A stretch of DNA of 64,000 nt from Hyphomicrobiales bacterium (GTDB lineage: Bacteria > Pseudomonadota > Alphaproteobacteria > Rhizobiales > Rhizobiaceae): the NCBI GenBank assembly GCA_900473685.1, contig UCNE01000002.1, positions 1 through 64,000 on the forward strand. Reading direction: 5' to 3'. Each line of letters starts with the position of its first letter. The stretch's first letter is position 1. The position numbers and the translations under genes were made by a program. A model generated the notes under the pieces. It did no database searches. It was not told the DNA's origin and saw only the letters and a list, made by a program, of their open reading frames with translations. Shown one piece after another: positions 1 to 8,273 of this stretch.

Positions 1-288
1 GCTCAAATTTGCTCTTTGCCATGGGGTCAAGTTTCCTGTGATCAATGAGAATGCACCATACCGGCGGCGCCGGTTTGGGGAGGCGTTTAAGGGTTTCGGG
101 CGGAATGCGCAAGACTTAATTATTTTGCGCGCCGCCAGGCCCTTGAGGCCCGGATAACGCCTATGTAGGAATGAGAACACACAATTCCAATACCAGTCAC
201 ATCGAACGCAGAAACGGCCCCGAATCAAAGATTTATGGAAACGTCTTAAAGCGGCACAGGAACGGTACAAAACTTAGGGAAATTTTAC

Positions 289-362
289 TGGAGCGGGTAG
301 CGGGAATCGAACCCGCGTATTCAGCTTGGAAGGCTGCTGCTCTACCATTGAGCTATACCCGC
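289..362 (-). tRNA. tRNA-Gly (anticodon TCC)
   Basis: Read on the minus strand this is a complete cloverleaf of 74 nt. The 7-bp acceptor stem is GCGGGTA/TACCCGC, the anticodon loop carries TCC, the T arm is GGGTTCGATTCCC, and CCA is encoded at 289-291. It lies 23 bp downstream of tRNA-Tyr on the same strand, so the two are probably co-transcribed. In related rhizobia such a pair often leads into tuf, which would lie left of this window; that is inference. Positions 1-288 show no convincing gene. Confidence 0.97.
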
Positions 363-385
363 GGGTCAAGATCCGTCTGACAGAA

Positions 386-470
386 TGGTGGAGGGAGTTG
401 GATTTGAACCAACGTAGGCTGAGCCAACGGATTTACAGTCCGTCCCCTTTAACCACTCGGGCATCCCTCC
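386..470 (-). tRNA. tRNA-Tyr (anticodon GTA)
   Basis: Minus-strand class II tRNA of 85 nt with a long variable arm. The acceptor is GGAGGGA/TCCCTCC, the anticodon is GTA within CTGTAAA, the T arm is TTGGTTCAAATCCAA, and CCA is encoded at 386-388. It sits upstream of tRNA-Gly in the same orientation and diverges from rlmB. Confidence 0.97.
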
Positions 471-688
471 ATTATTCTGTCGGGATCAAGCGACCAAGCT
501 TTGCAGATCAAGGTGTTGTTTGCCGGGGCAAGCCGTTCCTTCAATCTGCGCCGGGTATATGACGGCCCCGTTTCCTCCTGTCAACACGGCGCCTCAGAAA
601 AAGTTGGGAAAATCGCGATAAAGATTGCGAGCCACCGATTTCGCGAAAAACGGTTCCACGCGAACCGCAACGTCAGTATAAGACACGC

Positions 689-1573
689 ATGAGCAAAGAT
701 AATCCGGGCGACAAGAACGCCAAAGACACCCATTACGCCACTCTTCGCCGCGCGCATCGCGACGCCAAGCGCGAACGCGGCGAAATTCCGACACCCGTAC
801 AGGACAAGCGCAGCAAGAGAAGTGCTGCACCTGACTGGAAGGCGCCGCAACTGGCACCTGACCAGGTTCTGCTTTACGGCATCCACACGGTGCGCGCCGC
901 CCTCGACAACCCCGATCGCAAGATCACCAAGCTTTCGGTGACGCAGAATGCGCTGGTGCGGCTGGAAACCGGCCCGGTCGAAGAACTGGGCTTTCCGGTG
1001 GAGATCGTCACGCCGCAGGATCTGGACAAGATCCTCGGACCGGACGCCATCCATCAGGGCGCAATGCTGGAAACGGCACCCCTGCCCGTCCGCCGTCTTT
1101 CGGCACTCAATGACAGCCCGCTGATTCTCGTCCTCGACCAGGTCACCGATCCGCACAATGTCGGCGCCATCATGCGCTCCGCCGTCGCCTTCAACGCTGG
1201 CGCCCTGATTACGACACAGCGTCACAGCCCGACCGAATCGGGTGTCATGGCCAAATCGGCCTCCGGCGCGCTGGAAATGATCCCTTACATCCAGATCACC
1301 AATCTGGCCGATGCGCTGGAAGAACTGCACAAGCTCGGCTTCGTCTCGATCGGTCTTGATTCGGAAGGCCCGGCACCACTTGAACAGACGCTTTCCGGCG
1401 CGAAGATCGCACTTGTTCTGGGGGCGGAGGGCAAGGGATTGCGGCAGAAGACGCGCCAGACCGTCAACGCGCTTGCCCGTCTCGACATGCCCGGCGCCAT
1501 CAAGTCGCTGAATGTTTCAAATGCGGCCGCGATCGCCATGTATGCGGCCCGCGGTCACCTCGCCAAGGCCTGA
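689..1573 (+). CDS. rlmB: 23S rRNA 2'-O-ribose methyltransferase, RlmB/TrmH (SpoU) family
   Basis: Predicted S-adenosylmethionine-dependent methyltransferase that, in this family, methylates the ribose of a guanosine in 23S rRNA during cytoplasmic ribosome assembly. The first 50 residues are basic and unstructured. A substrate-binding domain follows (LLYGIHTVRAAL near 61-72). The SPOUT knot starts at about 145 and has DPHNVGAIMRSA (154-165, with the conserved Asn and Arg), VLGAEGKGL and the C-terminal SLNVSNAAAIAMY. At 294 aa it is longer than the E. coli protein (about 243 aa) because of the basic N-terminal tail, which is usual in rhizobia. The ATG at 689 leaves room for a promoter next to the divergent tRNA genes. 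The exact target nucleotide is family knowledge. Confidence 0.93.
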   Translation: MSKDNPGDKNAKDTHYATLRRAHRDAKRERGEIPTPVQDKRSKRSAAPDWKAPQLAPDQVLLYGIHTVRAALDNPDRKITKLSVTQNALVRLETGPVEELGFPVEIVTPQDLDKILGPDAIHQGAMLETAPLPVRRLSALNDSPLILVLDQVTDPHNVGAIMRSAVAFNAGALITTQRHSPTESGVMAKSASGALEMIPYIQITNLADALEELHKLGFVSIGLDSEGPAPLEQTLSGAKIALVLGAEGKGLRQKTRQTVNALARLDMPGAIKSLNVSNAAAIAMYAARGHLAKA

Positions 1574-1580
1574 CCGGCCG

Positions 1581-1853
1581 CTACTGCGTCAAAGGCAGTA
1601 CGGCAACCGACAATCGCGCTTCGGGACATTCGTCCCGCAGCTTGCGCCAGGTCATGACATTGAGTTCTTTTTCGCAACGCGCCAAATAGGCGGTGTCGCC
1701 CACCCGGATGCAGGCCGTCTGGCCGAGTTCGAGTTTCGAACCATCCTTGTTTCTGCAGGTGCAGATCGGATCGGCGGCAAAGGACACGGCAGAAGACGTT
1801 CCGGCAAGGATCGGAACAAGCGCGACCATCAAAAGTGCAGGAACGCTTTTCAT
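1581..1853 (-). CDS. Small exported protein of unknown function
   Basis: I do not recognise a named family. The start at 1853 (MKSVPALL...) gives a clean signal peptide of about 26 residues ending near SFAADP. The short mature domain contains a CTC motif and two further cysteines (TACIRVG, ARCEKE), which could form disulphides in the periplasm. An in-frame alternative start at 1871 only adds MYYTLL. The gene converges on rlmB with 7 bp between the stops. Conservation in rhizobia is likely but unchecked. Confidence 0.7.
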   Translation of the reverse strand: MKSVPALLMVALVPILAGTSSAVSFAADPICTCRNKDGSKLELGQTACIRVGDTAYLARCEKELNVMTWRKLRDECPEARLSVAVLPLTQ

Positions 1854-1951
1854 AAGCAGAGTGTAATACAAAAAATCCGAACGTCCAGCGGATTGGCGTC
1901 CGGCACGCCCTGACAGGCCGGTACCGGCGTGCGCTAGGCCGAACCGAAAGC

Positions 1952-2167
1952 TCAGGCCGTCTTCAGGAACTCCGTGCGCAGTACCAGACCCTTGATCTTG
2001 GCATGACGGTACTCCACCTCGTCCGGGTCTCCCGTCAGATGAATGCCCTTGATCGTCGTGCCGCGCTTCAAGGTTTCGGACGTGCCCTTGACCTAGAGAT
2101 CCTTGATCAGGGTGACGTTGTCGCCCTCGACGAGAATCGTACCGTTGCTATCCCTGACATCCGTCAT
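1952..2167 (-). pseudogene. PhnA/YjdM C-terminal-type protein interrupted by an in-frame amber codon
   Basis: From the ATG at 2167 the minus strand reads a 71-codon frame resembling the C-terminal domain of PhnA/YjdM (alkylphosphonate utilisation) proteins: VRDSNGTILVEGDNVTLIKDL, a stop, then VKGTSETLKRGTTIKGIHL and a tail ending VLRTEFLKTA. Codon 25 is TAG (positions 2093-2095) where relatives have Lys, so one A-to-T change explains it. Length and reading frame are otherwise intact, so this is a recent nonsense mutation or a sequencing error. The short rhizobial form lacking the zinc ribbon is about this size, from memory. Confidence 0.75.
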
Positions 2168-2272
2168 TGCCGTTCCAATCTCTATTCTAGCGGGCGAAGC
2201 CCTGTGAGCGGGGCTCTGCCGCCTCGCGGCATGTGAGTCCAGCCTATGCAGAAACGGCTGAGTGGAACGGCC

Positions 2273-2303
2273 AAAAAGCCGGGCAACGACTGCCCGGCTT
2301 TTT
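2273..2303 (-). terminator. Rho-independent terminator after azoR
   Basis: AAAAAGCCGGGCA (2273-2285), a 5-nt loop, and TGCCCGGCTTTTT (2291-2303) form a perfect 13-bp stem with a U run on either strand. It begins 26 bp past the azoR stop and can also stop rightward transcription. Confidence 0.9.
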
Positions 2304-2328
2304 CATTCACCCCGGTTGGGTCGAACAG

Positions 2329-2955
2329 TCAGGCGGCAATATCGAAATGCCCGCGGCCGACGATGGCCTTTTCAGCCTCGGTGATCGCGGCTTCCTTGGA
2401 ATCCGGGCTGATGGCCAGGCCTTCGGCCCGGACGAATTCGACGTCGGTGATGCCGATGAAACCGAATACCGTGCTAAGATAGGTTTCCTGGTGGTCCATG
2501 GCGCTGATCGGGGACGCACCGGAATAATGGCCACCGCGGGTCGAGGCGACGATCACCTTCTTGCCCTTGGCGAGGCCCTCGACACCCTCCGCAGTGTAGC
2601 GGAATGTGGTGTCGGCAACGAGAATGCGGTCAATCCAGGTCTTCAACTGGCTCGGAATGGCGAAATTGTACATCGGCGCACCGATGACGACGACATCGGC
2701 AGCGAGGAATTCGTTGAGCGAGGCGCGGCCCGCATCAAGCTCGGACACCAGCGTCGCATCGAGACCTTCCGGATTGGCGGAGGCCGCCATCAGATGCGAG
2801 CCGTTGAGGTGGGCAAGCGGGGCGGCGGCCAGATCGCGGTAGGTCACGCTGTCACCGGGACGCTCGGCCTTAATCCGTGCGACGATCGATGCGGTCAGGC
2901 GGCGGGAAACGGAATGATCGCCGAGAATACCGGAGTCGATATGGAGAATGTTCAT
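2329..2955 (-). CDS. azoR: FMN-dependent NADH:quinone oxidoreductase/azoreductase
   Basis: Flavodoxin-like quinone reductase of 208 aa that uses NADH to reduce quinones and azo dyes through bound FMN in the cytosol. Visible family features are MNILHIDSG, the phosphate-binding segment GILGDHSVSRRL, the FMN-binding PMYNFAIPSQLKTWID near residue 95, and STRGGHYSG near 140. The usual length is about 200 aa. The start at 2955 is chosen because all upstream sequence lacks family similarity. It diverges from a LysR regulator (start 3100), the classic arrangement for azoR under control of its neighbour, and it ends in a strong terminator. The substrate in vivo is not shown by the sequence. Confidence 0.93.
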   Translation of the reverse strand: MNILHIDSGILGDHSVSRRLTASIVARIKAERPGDSVTYRDLAAAPLAHLNGSHLMAASANPEGLDATLVSELDAGRASLNEFLAADVVVIGAPMYNFAIPSQLKTWIDRILVADTTFRYTAEGVEGLAKGKKVIVASTRGGHYSGASPISAMDHQETYLSTVFGFIGITDVEFVRAEGLAISPDSKEAAITEAEKAIVGRGHFDIAA

Positions 2956-3099
2956 TGTGGCACCTTTGTGTGCTTGTGTGGCGTTTGGTGCATCACATAT
3001 GAATTTAAAACAATCAGCTGATAAGCCAGCCCTTTTTCGACAGGGCGTTTCCTGATAGAAACAATGACGGTCAATCATCGATGGATATGAAGGTGTGAC
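2956..3099. promoter_or_regulatory. azoR / LysR divergent promoter region
   Basis: 144-bp gap between two divergent starts. It contains the perfect palindrome ATCAGCTGAT at 3013-3022 and an inverted pair, CCCTTTTTCGACAGGGCG around 3033-3050. Binding of the adjacent LysR protein here is inference from the divergent arrangement. Confidence 0.5.
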
Positions 3100-4044
3100 A
3101 TGCAGGACCTGAATGATCTGGCGCTTTTTGCCGCCGTGGTGAAACACAAGGGGTTTTCCGCCGCCGCCCGCGCCCTCAACGTTCCGAAATCGAAGCTCAG
3201 CAAGCATGTCGCGCGGCTGGAGCAACAGCTCGACGTCCGCCTGCTCGAACGCTCGACCCGCAAACTGCGGGTAACCGAAATCGGCCAGGCTTTCTATGAA
3301 CGCTGCGAGATGATCCTGTCCGGCGTCGAGGCGGCCGAAGCAGTGGTCGCGGCGGCCAAGAGCGAGCCGGCCGGTGTTGTCCGCCTCGCCTGCCCGATCG
3401 GCTTCACCCCCATGGTCGCCTCCATCCTGCCCGCCTTTCACCGGCGCTATCCGGGTGTCCGCCTGCTGATCACCACCACCAATCGCCGGATCGACCTAGT
3501 CGAGGAACGCATCGACATCGCGCTTCGCGCCCGCGACCAGCTCGATACCGACCATAACCTGATCATTCGCAAGCTCGGCGAAGCGCGCCAGTTTCTCGTG
3601 GCAAGCCCGGCGCTGATGGCACGGATCGGCAATGTGACGATCGATACGCTCGGCACCATGCCGACACTGTCGATGAACGAGCAGCATCTTTCCGATACCT
3701 GGCGTTTGAACCATACCGATGGCTCGTCGCGTGACATCCCCCATCAACCCATCATCGGATGCGGCGATTTCGGCATTATTGAACGGGCCGCCATCGAAGG
3801 CGTCGGTATCGCATTGCTGCCGGATCACCTGTGCGGCCGCGGAATCAGAACCGGTGTGCTGGTGCCGGTCCTGCCGGACTGGAGTTCGAATGCCACCATT
3901 GCCCATCTGGCCTTCACCTCGCGCCATGGCATGCTGCCGTCTGTGCGGGCGCTCATTGACTTCCTGGCCGACCACATGCCGGACGCGATGTCGCGCTGCA
4001 CGGAAATCGACCCCAAGCCGGCAATGCTGGATGCTGCAGAATAA
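3100..4044 (+). CDS. LysR-family transcriptional regulator
   Basis: 314-aa regulator. The N-terminal winged helix-turn-helix (residues 1-60) is MQDLNDLALFAAVVKHKGFSAAARAL..SKLSKHVARLEQQLDVRLLERSTRKLRVTEIG. It is followed by a periplasmic-binding-like effector domain (about 88-300). The sequence is of the subtype often found beside quinone or azo reductase genes. It is transcribed away from azoR and probably controls azoR and itself in response to a quinone-like or electrophilic compound; that role rests on context, not on a seen motif. The C-terminal tail past residue 295 is short and variable. Confidence 0.92.
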   Translation: MQDLNDLALFAAVVKHKGFSAAARALNVPKSKLSKHVARLEQQLDVRLLERSTRKLRVTEIGQAFYERCEMILSGVEAAEAVVAAAKSEPAGVVRLACPIGFTPMVASILPAFHRRYPGVRLLITTTNRRIDLVEERIDIALRARDQLDTDHNLIIRKLGEARQFLVASPALMARIGNVTIDTLGTMPTLSMNEQHLSDTWRLNHTDGSSRDIPHQPIIGCGDFGIIERAAIEGVGIALLPDHLCGRGIRTGVLVPVLPDWSSNATIAHLAFTSRHGMLPSVRALIDFLADHMPDAMSRCTEIDPKPAMLDAAE

Positions 4045-4124
4045 AGGATGCCACCTGAACGGCCTGGCTTATGATGCGGACGTTCCAAACAACCGAATCA
4101 TAACCAGCGGAGGCAAGGGGAATC

Positions 4125-4856
4125 ATGACGCGAGAGCGGCGGCGGCGTATTATCCGGCGACGGCGGACAGCTGTCGGTATCGTCCTCGTCGCAGCCATCT
4201 CCTTTCTGGCAGGCATGACCGACGCGGCGGGCCTGCTGATCGCCGGTAGCTTCGTCTCGTTCATGAGCGGCAACACCACTCGCGCCGCCGTCGCGTTCGC
4301 CGATGGGCAAACGGCCTATGCCGCTATTCTTCTCGGCAGTCTCTTGATGTTCGTCGCCGGTAACGCGCTTGGGATCGTTATCGCCCATAAAGCGGCCCGG
4401 CGGGCGTTTCGCATCCTGGCGGGCGCGGCCGTGCTGCTTGCACTTGCCGCCATCATTACCGATCCGGATCTTGCAACGTTGCAATTCTATGCGATCGTGC
4501 TGGCCATGGGGCTCGTCAACGCCGCCGTCGAGCATATCGAAGGACTGCCCATCGGACTGACCTATATCACCGGCGCCCTCTCACGCTTCGGAAAAGGCAT
4601 AGGCAGCTGGCTGGTCGGCACGCCGCGGCGCGACTGGGGCATGCAAATCGTTCCCTGGATCGGAATGGCAGCGGGCGCCATATGCGGCGCACTGTTCGAG
4701 CGGGCGCTCGGCGACGGCGTGCTTTGGCTGGTCGGCACGCTGGCGGCGGCACTGGCGATACTTACCTTCTTCATCCCGCCGCGCCTGCAGCAACGATTCG
4801 CTACCCGCACACTCCCTCCCGCCGCCAAAACCCCGATGACAAAATCCGCCCTTTGA
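4125..4856 (+). CDS. YoaK/DUF1275 family membrane protein
   Basis: 243-aa integral membrane protein with about six hydrophobic segments after a very basic N-terminus (MTRERRRRIIRRRR). Family signatures are FLAGMTDAAGLLIAGSFVSFMSGNTTR (residues 25-51), GNALGIVIAHKAARR, and GLPIGLTYITGALSRFGKGI. The function of DUF1275 proteins is not established; a transporter role is often assumed. The start at 4125 is the first ATG giving the basic cap. It lies 80 bp after the LysR gene in the same orientation and just before tRNA-Thr. Confidence 0.87.
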   Translation: MTRERRRRIIRRRRTAVGIVLVAAISFLAGMTDAAGLLIAGSFVSFMSGNTTRAAVAFADGQTAYAAILLGSLLMFVAGNALGIVIAHKAARRAFRILAGAAVLLALAAIITDPDLATLQFYAIVLAMGLVNAAVEHIEGLPIGLTYITGALSRFGKGIGSWLVGTPRRDWGMQIVPWIGMAAGAICGALFERALGDGVLWLVGTLAAALAILTFFIPPRLQQRFATRTLPPAAKTPMTKSAL

Positions 4857-4975
4857 TCACCGCAAATTTCGGCGAAACCATCGCCTCAACCGGCACAGAT
4901 GTGAAAAACCAGGCGGCTAATCGCATTTTTGCTTTACACACGATCAGAATATGGTAACTCCCAGCCGCAAGTGCT

Positions 4976-5057
<82 letters not shown>

Positions 5058-5142
5058 TTTTCAATGCCTTAGTGGGCATCAGTTAATCTAAAATCTCAAC
5101 TACATTTCTGGTCAGGGTAACGTTTCGGGTAACTGAAGCAGT

Positions 5143-5679
5143 TTAGAGCTTCACCCTTGTCTTGGGCTTATTCGCTGATTTCTTTTTCACAGCAGCTGGC
5201 CGCGCAGCTCGCGCCTTGGCCGCCCGCTCCTTGCGTAGCTCCTCATACAGCCTCTCCAAGTCGGCAAAGGCGTCGTCCATCTCCCTCTCGCCCTTATCGA
5301 TCTGCAGGCGCTGGTCGAGGAGCCTTGACGCTGCCACCTGGAGAGATCCGCGAATCATTTGCCGCCTGGCTAACTGACGCAGCCCCCGGAAAGTCTCGTA
5401 GTCCTCGATCTGATCGTGCTCCAGATGTATCGCGGAGGCAATGGAATATGGAGAAACCCACCTCCCCGCCTTCTTGTCAAAGCTGACTGCAGCGTTGAGC
5501 ACATCGGCGCATTGACCAACTATGTCTTCCGGCCGGCCGGCGCCACGAACCACTCTAATGATGTTCGCGGCCAGTTCAACTAAGGCTTGATCGACAATTT
5601 GCTGCGCAAACCCGGTGTCGATCTGGGTTTGGCTGTTTTCGGCTACGACCTTGAACTTTGGCTTTTCGTCATCTGGCAT
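5143..5679 (-). CDS. Element-encoded hypothetical protein, basic C-terminal tail
   Basis: 178-aa soluble, mostly helical protein of no family I recognise. The ATG at 5679 is preferred over the upstream TTG at 5694 because GGAGG lies 8 nt before it. The central part (about 45-150) is predicted helical, with DQIEDYETFRGLRQLARRQM and a coiled-coil-like stretch EREMDDAFADLERLYEELRKERA. The end is Lys/Ala/Pro-rich (AVKKKSANKPKTRVKL), which could contact nucleic acid. It is the leftmost gene of the element, 86 bp inside attL, a typical cargo position, and lies downstream of the 245-aa gene on the same strand. Confidence 0.72.
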   Translation of the reverse strand: MPDDEKPKFKVVAENSQTQIDTGFAQQIVDQALVELAANIIRVVRGAGRPEDIVGQCADVLNAAVSFDKKAGRWVSPYSIASAIHLEHDQIEDYETFRGLRQLARRQMIRGSLQVAASRLLDQRLQIDKGEREMDDAFADLERLYEELRKERAAKARAARPAAVKKKSANKPKTRVKL

Positions 5680-5774
5680 GCTGTCTGCCTCCAATGGTTG
5701 AAGGCAGAGTGAGCCGACGGTTTGATTAATAGCAAGTCGCCGACCCCTTACTTACCGATATCCACAGCGGCTGG

Positions 5775-6512
5775 TTAAGAACGCCGCCCTTCCAAGTCGG
5801 CGTTCATAAACCAAACGCCGCGGCCGGTTGATGCTGCATGGACGTGGGCGATGAACTTGGACCCTGTGGCTTGATGCCAGTCATCCATGGCATAAGATAG
5901 CTCGTGAGCAAGACGATCGACGCGCGAGACGGGCCGCTGGTCCTCTTCTGGGCTCGCCATAAATCCAAAGCGCAACCGATCAACGTCGGGCCAGATATAC
6001 GCCTGCCATTGGCCGTGGTCGCATTGCGCCATAGTCGCGGCTAGCTCTTTCGCCAAGCGCCTGGCCTTCACCCACGGATCCTGTTTGGCTGCCGCGTCAA
6101 AGTATCCCACCGCGGCGCTAAGAAGGGAACTTACCGATGATGGGCTTGAAAAATTGGTCGTCTCGTCAGCGGCCAAGCGCAAGGCAGCGAGCGCTCCTTC
6201 GAAGGTGGAGGCGGCTCCTGTCCAGTCCTCTATCGCTTTCATAGGACGGCCGTAGGTGTTCTCTGCGGCGGCGTCGCTTTCTTCGTCGGTATTGTAGCGG
6301 CCTGCGTTAAAGGCAGCCGATCCAGCCAGATAACCGTTGACCAGTTCAAGGATTGGATCGACATCCTTCCCCTCCCTGCTTGGAAGACTGTTGCTTCCCA
6401 GAGACGTCATCATCTTTGCTACGTTCCGCGCCACATGGGCCTGGTCATCCGCGATGGTGTTCGGCGCCGCTGGCGTCGCTTTACTTACGGAACGGTTGGA
6501 GTTATTTCGCAT
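5775..6512 (-). CDS. Element-encoded hypothetical protein under three-operator control
   Basis: 245-aa cytoplasmic-looking protein with no recognised domain. The N-terminal 40 residues are Ser/Asn/Ala-rich and probably disordered. The rest contains EDWTGAASTFEGALAALRLAADE, DPWVKARRLAKELAATMAQCD and a C-terminal block GSKFIAHVHAASTGRGVWFMN. Its start at 6512 is only 18 bp from an AACG-N5-CGTT operator array shared with the divergent HTH gene, so it is probably repressed by that protein. It has a better claim to be regulated cargo than a structural gene. Confidence 0.72.
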   Translation of the reverse strand: MRNNSNRSVSKATPAAPNTIADDQAHVARNVAKMMTSLGSNSLPSREGKDVDPILELVNGYLAGSAAFNAGRYNTDEESDAAAENTYGRPMKAIEDWTGAASTFEGALAALRLAADETTNFSSPSSVSSLLSAAVGYFDAAAKQDPWVKARRLAKELAATMAQCDHGQWQAYIWPDVDRLRFGFMASPEEDQRPVSRVDRLAHELSYAMDDWHQATGSKFIAHVHAASTGRGVWFMNADLEGRRS

Positions 6513-6529
6513 GCTCTCAGCTCCCTGTA

Positions 6530-6592
6530 TAACGATTTTCGTTAATCAAAACGTAATCCGTTACGGCTAGGCATGTCAAACGATTTTCGTTA
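6530..6592. promoter_or_regulatory. Three AACG-N5-CGTT operators between divergent genes
   Basis: Copies lie at 6531-6543 (AACGATTTTCGTT), 6550-6562 (AACGTAATCCGTT) and 6579-6591 (AACGATTTTCGTT). The first and third share 14 identical bases, and the first extends to TAACGATTTTCGTTA. Centre spacing is 19 and 29 bp. They sit between the 245-aa gene start and the HTH gene start, where a phage-type repressor would bind. Confidence 0.85.
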
Positions 6593-6622
6593 TACATGGT
6601 GAAAATAGTTACAGGAGTGTGC

Positions 6623-6859
6623 ATGCTCGTCCCAGAACAATGCAGGGCCGCAAGGGCCTTGGCCAATATATCGCAGGATGAGCTGGCGACGGCCGCCAAG
6701 GTTGGCTTGTCGACCGTGCGCAATTTCGAGGCCGGACGGTCGGTGCCTGTCGTGAACAACTTGGAAGCGATCAAGCGTGCATTAGAAGCCGCCGGCATAA
6801 TTTTACAGGGTGACGGGGAAATTGTCGACGGTGGTCCGGGGGTGAGGCTCGCGAGATGA
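6623..6859 (+). CDS. XRE-family helix-turn-helix regulator
   Basis: 78-aa DNA-binding protein consisting of one HTH_XRE domain. It has [53 protein letters not shown], followed by an acidic tail (GDGEIVDGG). The ATG at 6623 has AGGAG 5 nt upstream and is preferred to the ATG at 6596, which overlaps the operator side. It probably binds the three palindromes just upstream, giving autoregulation and repression of the divergent 245-aa gene. The size and location are those of a small phage or element repressor. Confidence 0.88.
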   Translation: MLVPEQCRAARALANISQDELATAAKVGLSTVRNFEAGRSVPVVNNLEAIKRALEAAGIILQGDGEIVDGGPGVRLAR

Positions 6860-6916
6860 AGGTAAACGAAAAATAACTGATGGCACATCCAATGCCTAAA
6901 CTACGAGGAAACGATA

Positions 6917-7261
6917 TTGATAAATTACCATAAAAATATTAGCGGGATGAAATTGACGTTTGATATCGTTCCCGCTGATGAGCGCTCTATAGACGAGATT
7001 GCGTTTGCCTATCTCGTAGCAATGAAATGTAGCGGCGACTATTCTACGGCAAAAATATTCTCTGGCGATGAACCTGATGACAAGGCCTTGGAGCTGATTG
7101 TGACTTTCAGTTCACTTCGAGATCTGAACGAAGCTGAGGACCACTGCAAAAGAAATATCGAAGATAGAGAGATTGTCCAAAGCTACCTGGGCGCATTGGA
7201 CAAAGCCGATCCACACCGCGTTATGACAAAGAAGATTCTAGCTTCCGCTGTTCCTGCGTGA
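6917..7261 (+). CDS. Element-encoded hypothetical protein
   Basis: Up to 114 aa from a TTG at 6917, with GAGGAA about 7 nt upstream; an ATG at 6947 is the alternative. No family is recognised. The protein is acidic and mixes alpha and beta (TFDIVPADERSIDEIAFAYLVAMK, LELIVTFSSLRDLNEAEDHCKRN). Base composition is AT-richer than the core genes, supporting foreign origin. It follows the HTH gene by 57 bp in the same direction and could share its promoter. Confidence 0.6.
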   Translation: MINYHKNISGMKLTFDIVPADERSIDEIAFAYLVAMKCSGDYSTAKIFSGDEPDDKALELIVTFSSLRDLNEAEDHCKRNIEDREIVQSYLGALDKADPHRVMTKKILASAVPA

Positions 7262-7453
7262 CGTGCTACATTTCTTCCTGCCGGCGATAGCTGCCCGGCT
7301 TCGGGGATGCCAATCGAACGGTCCCCGACAGTATCTTCCACGAGGTTACCAGCCTGTGGAGTGGACCCGGGCAGCGCCGCCGCTCTCTTCACCGACAACT
7401 TGACTCCAGCGTGCATCCTGTCAGGTTGCCCCCTTTAAGTCGCAGGGGGAACA

Positions 7454-7879
7454 ATGATCAAGAAATTAGCTATTGCAGCAACTGTCGTTCTGACGGGATG
7501 CCAAACTTTCGAAAGCATGGATGCGGGTTTGGCGACGCTGAACGGTAAGCCGTACCAGGCAGCCTTTAACGTGCTCGGGTTCCCTGACGCAGAGTCGTCA
7601 ATCGCTGGGAAAAGAGTGTTCACTTGGAGCAAGTCCAACGCTGGCTCGTACTCGGTTCCGACATACAATACCAACACTGCATATGTTAACGGGACACCTG
7701 TCTTCATTCAATCACAAGGCTCGCAGACCGTGAACTACGATTACAATTGTCGAATTGACGTGATTGTTGGATCGTCAGGAATCATTGAGGGTTCCAAGTT
7801 CGATGGCAACATCGGCGGATGTGAAAGCTGGGGCCGCCAACTAGGTGCGCTGGTGCCGAAGCAGAAAAAGCCGGTTTAA
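7454..7879 (+). CDS. Putative lipoprotein carried by the element
   Basis: 141-aa exported protein. MIKKLAIAATVVLTGCQTF is a type II signal peptide with lipobox LTGC (Cys16), so the mature protein should be lipid-anchored. The mature part holds GLATLNGKPYQAAFNVLGFPD, a beta-rich centre with aromatic and Ser/Thr residues, and paired cysteines (NCRID, GGCES). It is preceded by GCAGGGGGA 6 nt before the ATG and followed by a terminator, so it forms its own unit. Lipoproteins of this kind occur in prophages as lysogenic-conversion genes; an exclusion role is speculation. Confidence 0.8.
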   Translation: MIKKLAIAATVVLTGCQTFESMDAGLATLNGKPYQAAFNVLGFPDAESSIAGKRVFTWSKSNAGSYSVPTYNTNTAYVNGTPVFIQSQGSQTVNYDYNCRIDVIVGSSGIIEGSKFDGNIGGCESWGRQLGALVPKQKKPV

Positions 7880-7962
7880 TCTTGCCCACCATTTGAATAC
7901 GACTATGTTGGTGTTATCTGATCTGCAGACTAGGGATGGTACTGGCTGAGGATCACAGGCAA

Positions 7963-7987
7963 AGGCTGGGTTTTACCCGGCCTTTTT
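7963..7987 (+). terminator. Rho-independent terminator after lipoprotein gene
   Basis: AGGCTGGG (7963-7970), loop TTTTA, CCCGGCCT (7976-7983), then a T run to 7987. The stem includes one G-U pair. It separates the rightward lipoprotein gene from the leftward operon ending at 7995. Confidence 0.8.
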
Positions 7988-7994
7988 CCTTGCC

Positions 7995-8267
7995 CTATAG
8001 CGCCCCGCTGGCGAGCTTCTCACGTCTGGTAAGTCTTCGCTCCGCTTTCAACTCAATCGGCGCGTCTGGGGCTATCTGAGGCTCTACGCGAAATCCATTC
8101 CCCAACTCGTCAGCCTGGCGCTGCCGGCGTATGCGATCGGCGATGATAGCCGCGGTTCTGATCTCATCTCGGGTAGCATCGAACTGGCGCCGCAAGGTGC
8201 CAATCTGCACATCGGTCAGGAACCGGTACCGGCTTGTGGCCAGCTTCTCTGCAATTTGCTGGATCAT
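7995..8267 (-). CDS. Last gene of leftward phage-like operon, hypothetical
   Basis: 90-aa basic, helical protein of no recognised family (MIQQIAEKLATSRYRFLTDV, then RDEIRTAAIIADRIRRQRQADE, ending RRLTRREKLASGAL). It begins 6 bp after the stop of the 117-aa gene and closes the operon that starts at 14013. High Arg/Lys content suggests contact with DNA or a structural surface, but nothing specific is seen. Confidence 0.68.
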   Translation of the reverse strand: MIQQIAEKLATSRYRFLTDVQIGTLRRQFDATRDEIRTAAIIADRIRRQRQADELGNGFRVEPQIAPDAPIELKAERRLTRREKLASGAL

Positions 8268-8273
8268 GGCCGG

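Noticed and set aside
171-692. Three short plus-strand frames over the tRNA genes
   Set aside because: They translate tRNA-Gly and tRNA-Tyr sequence and carry tRNA-derived peptides such as GVAGIEPAYSA-like text.
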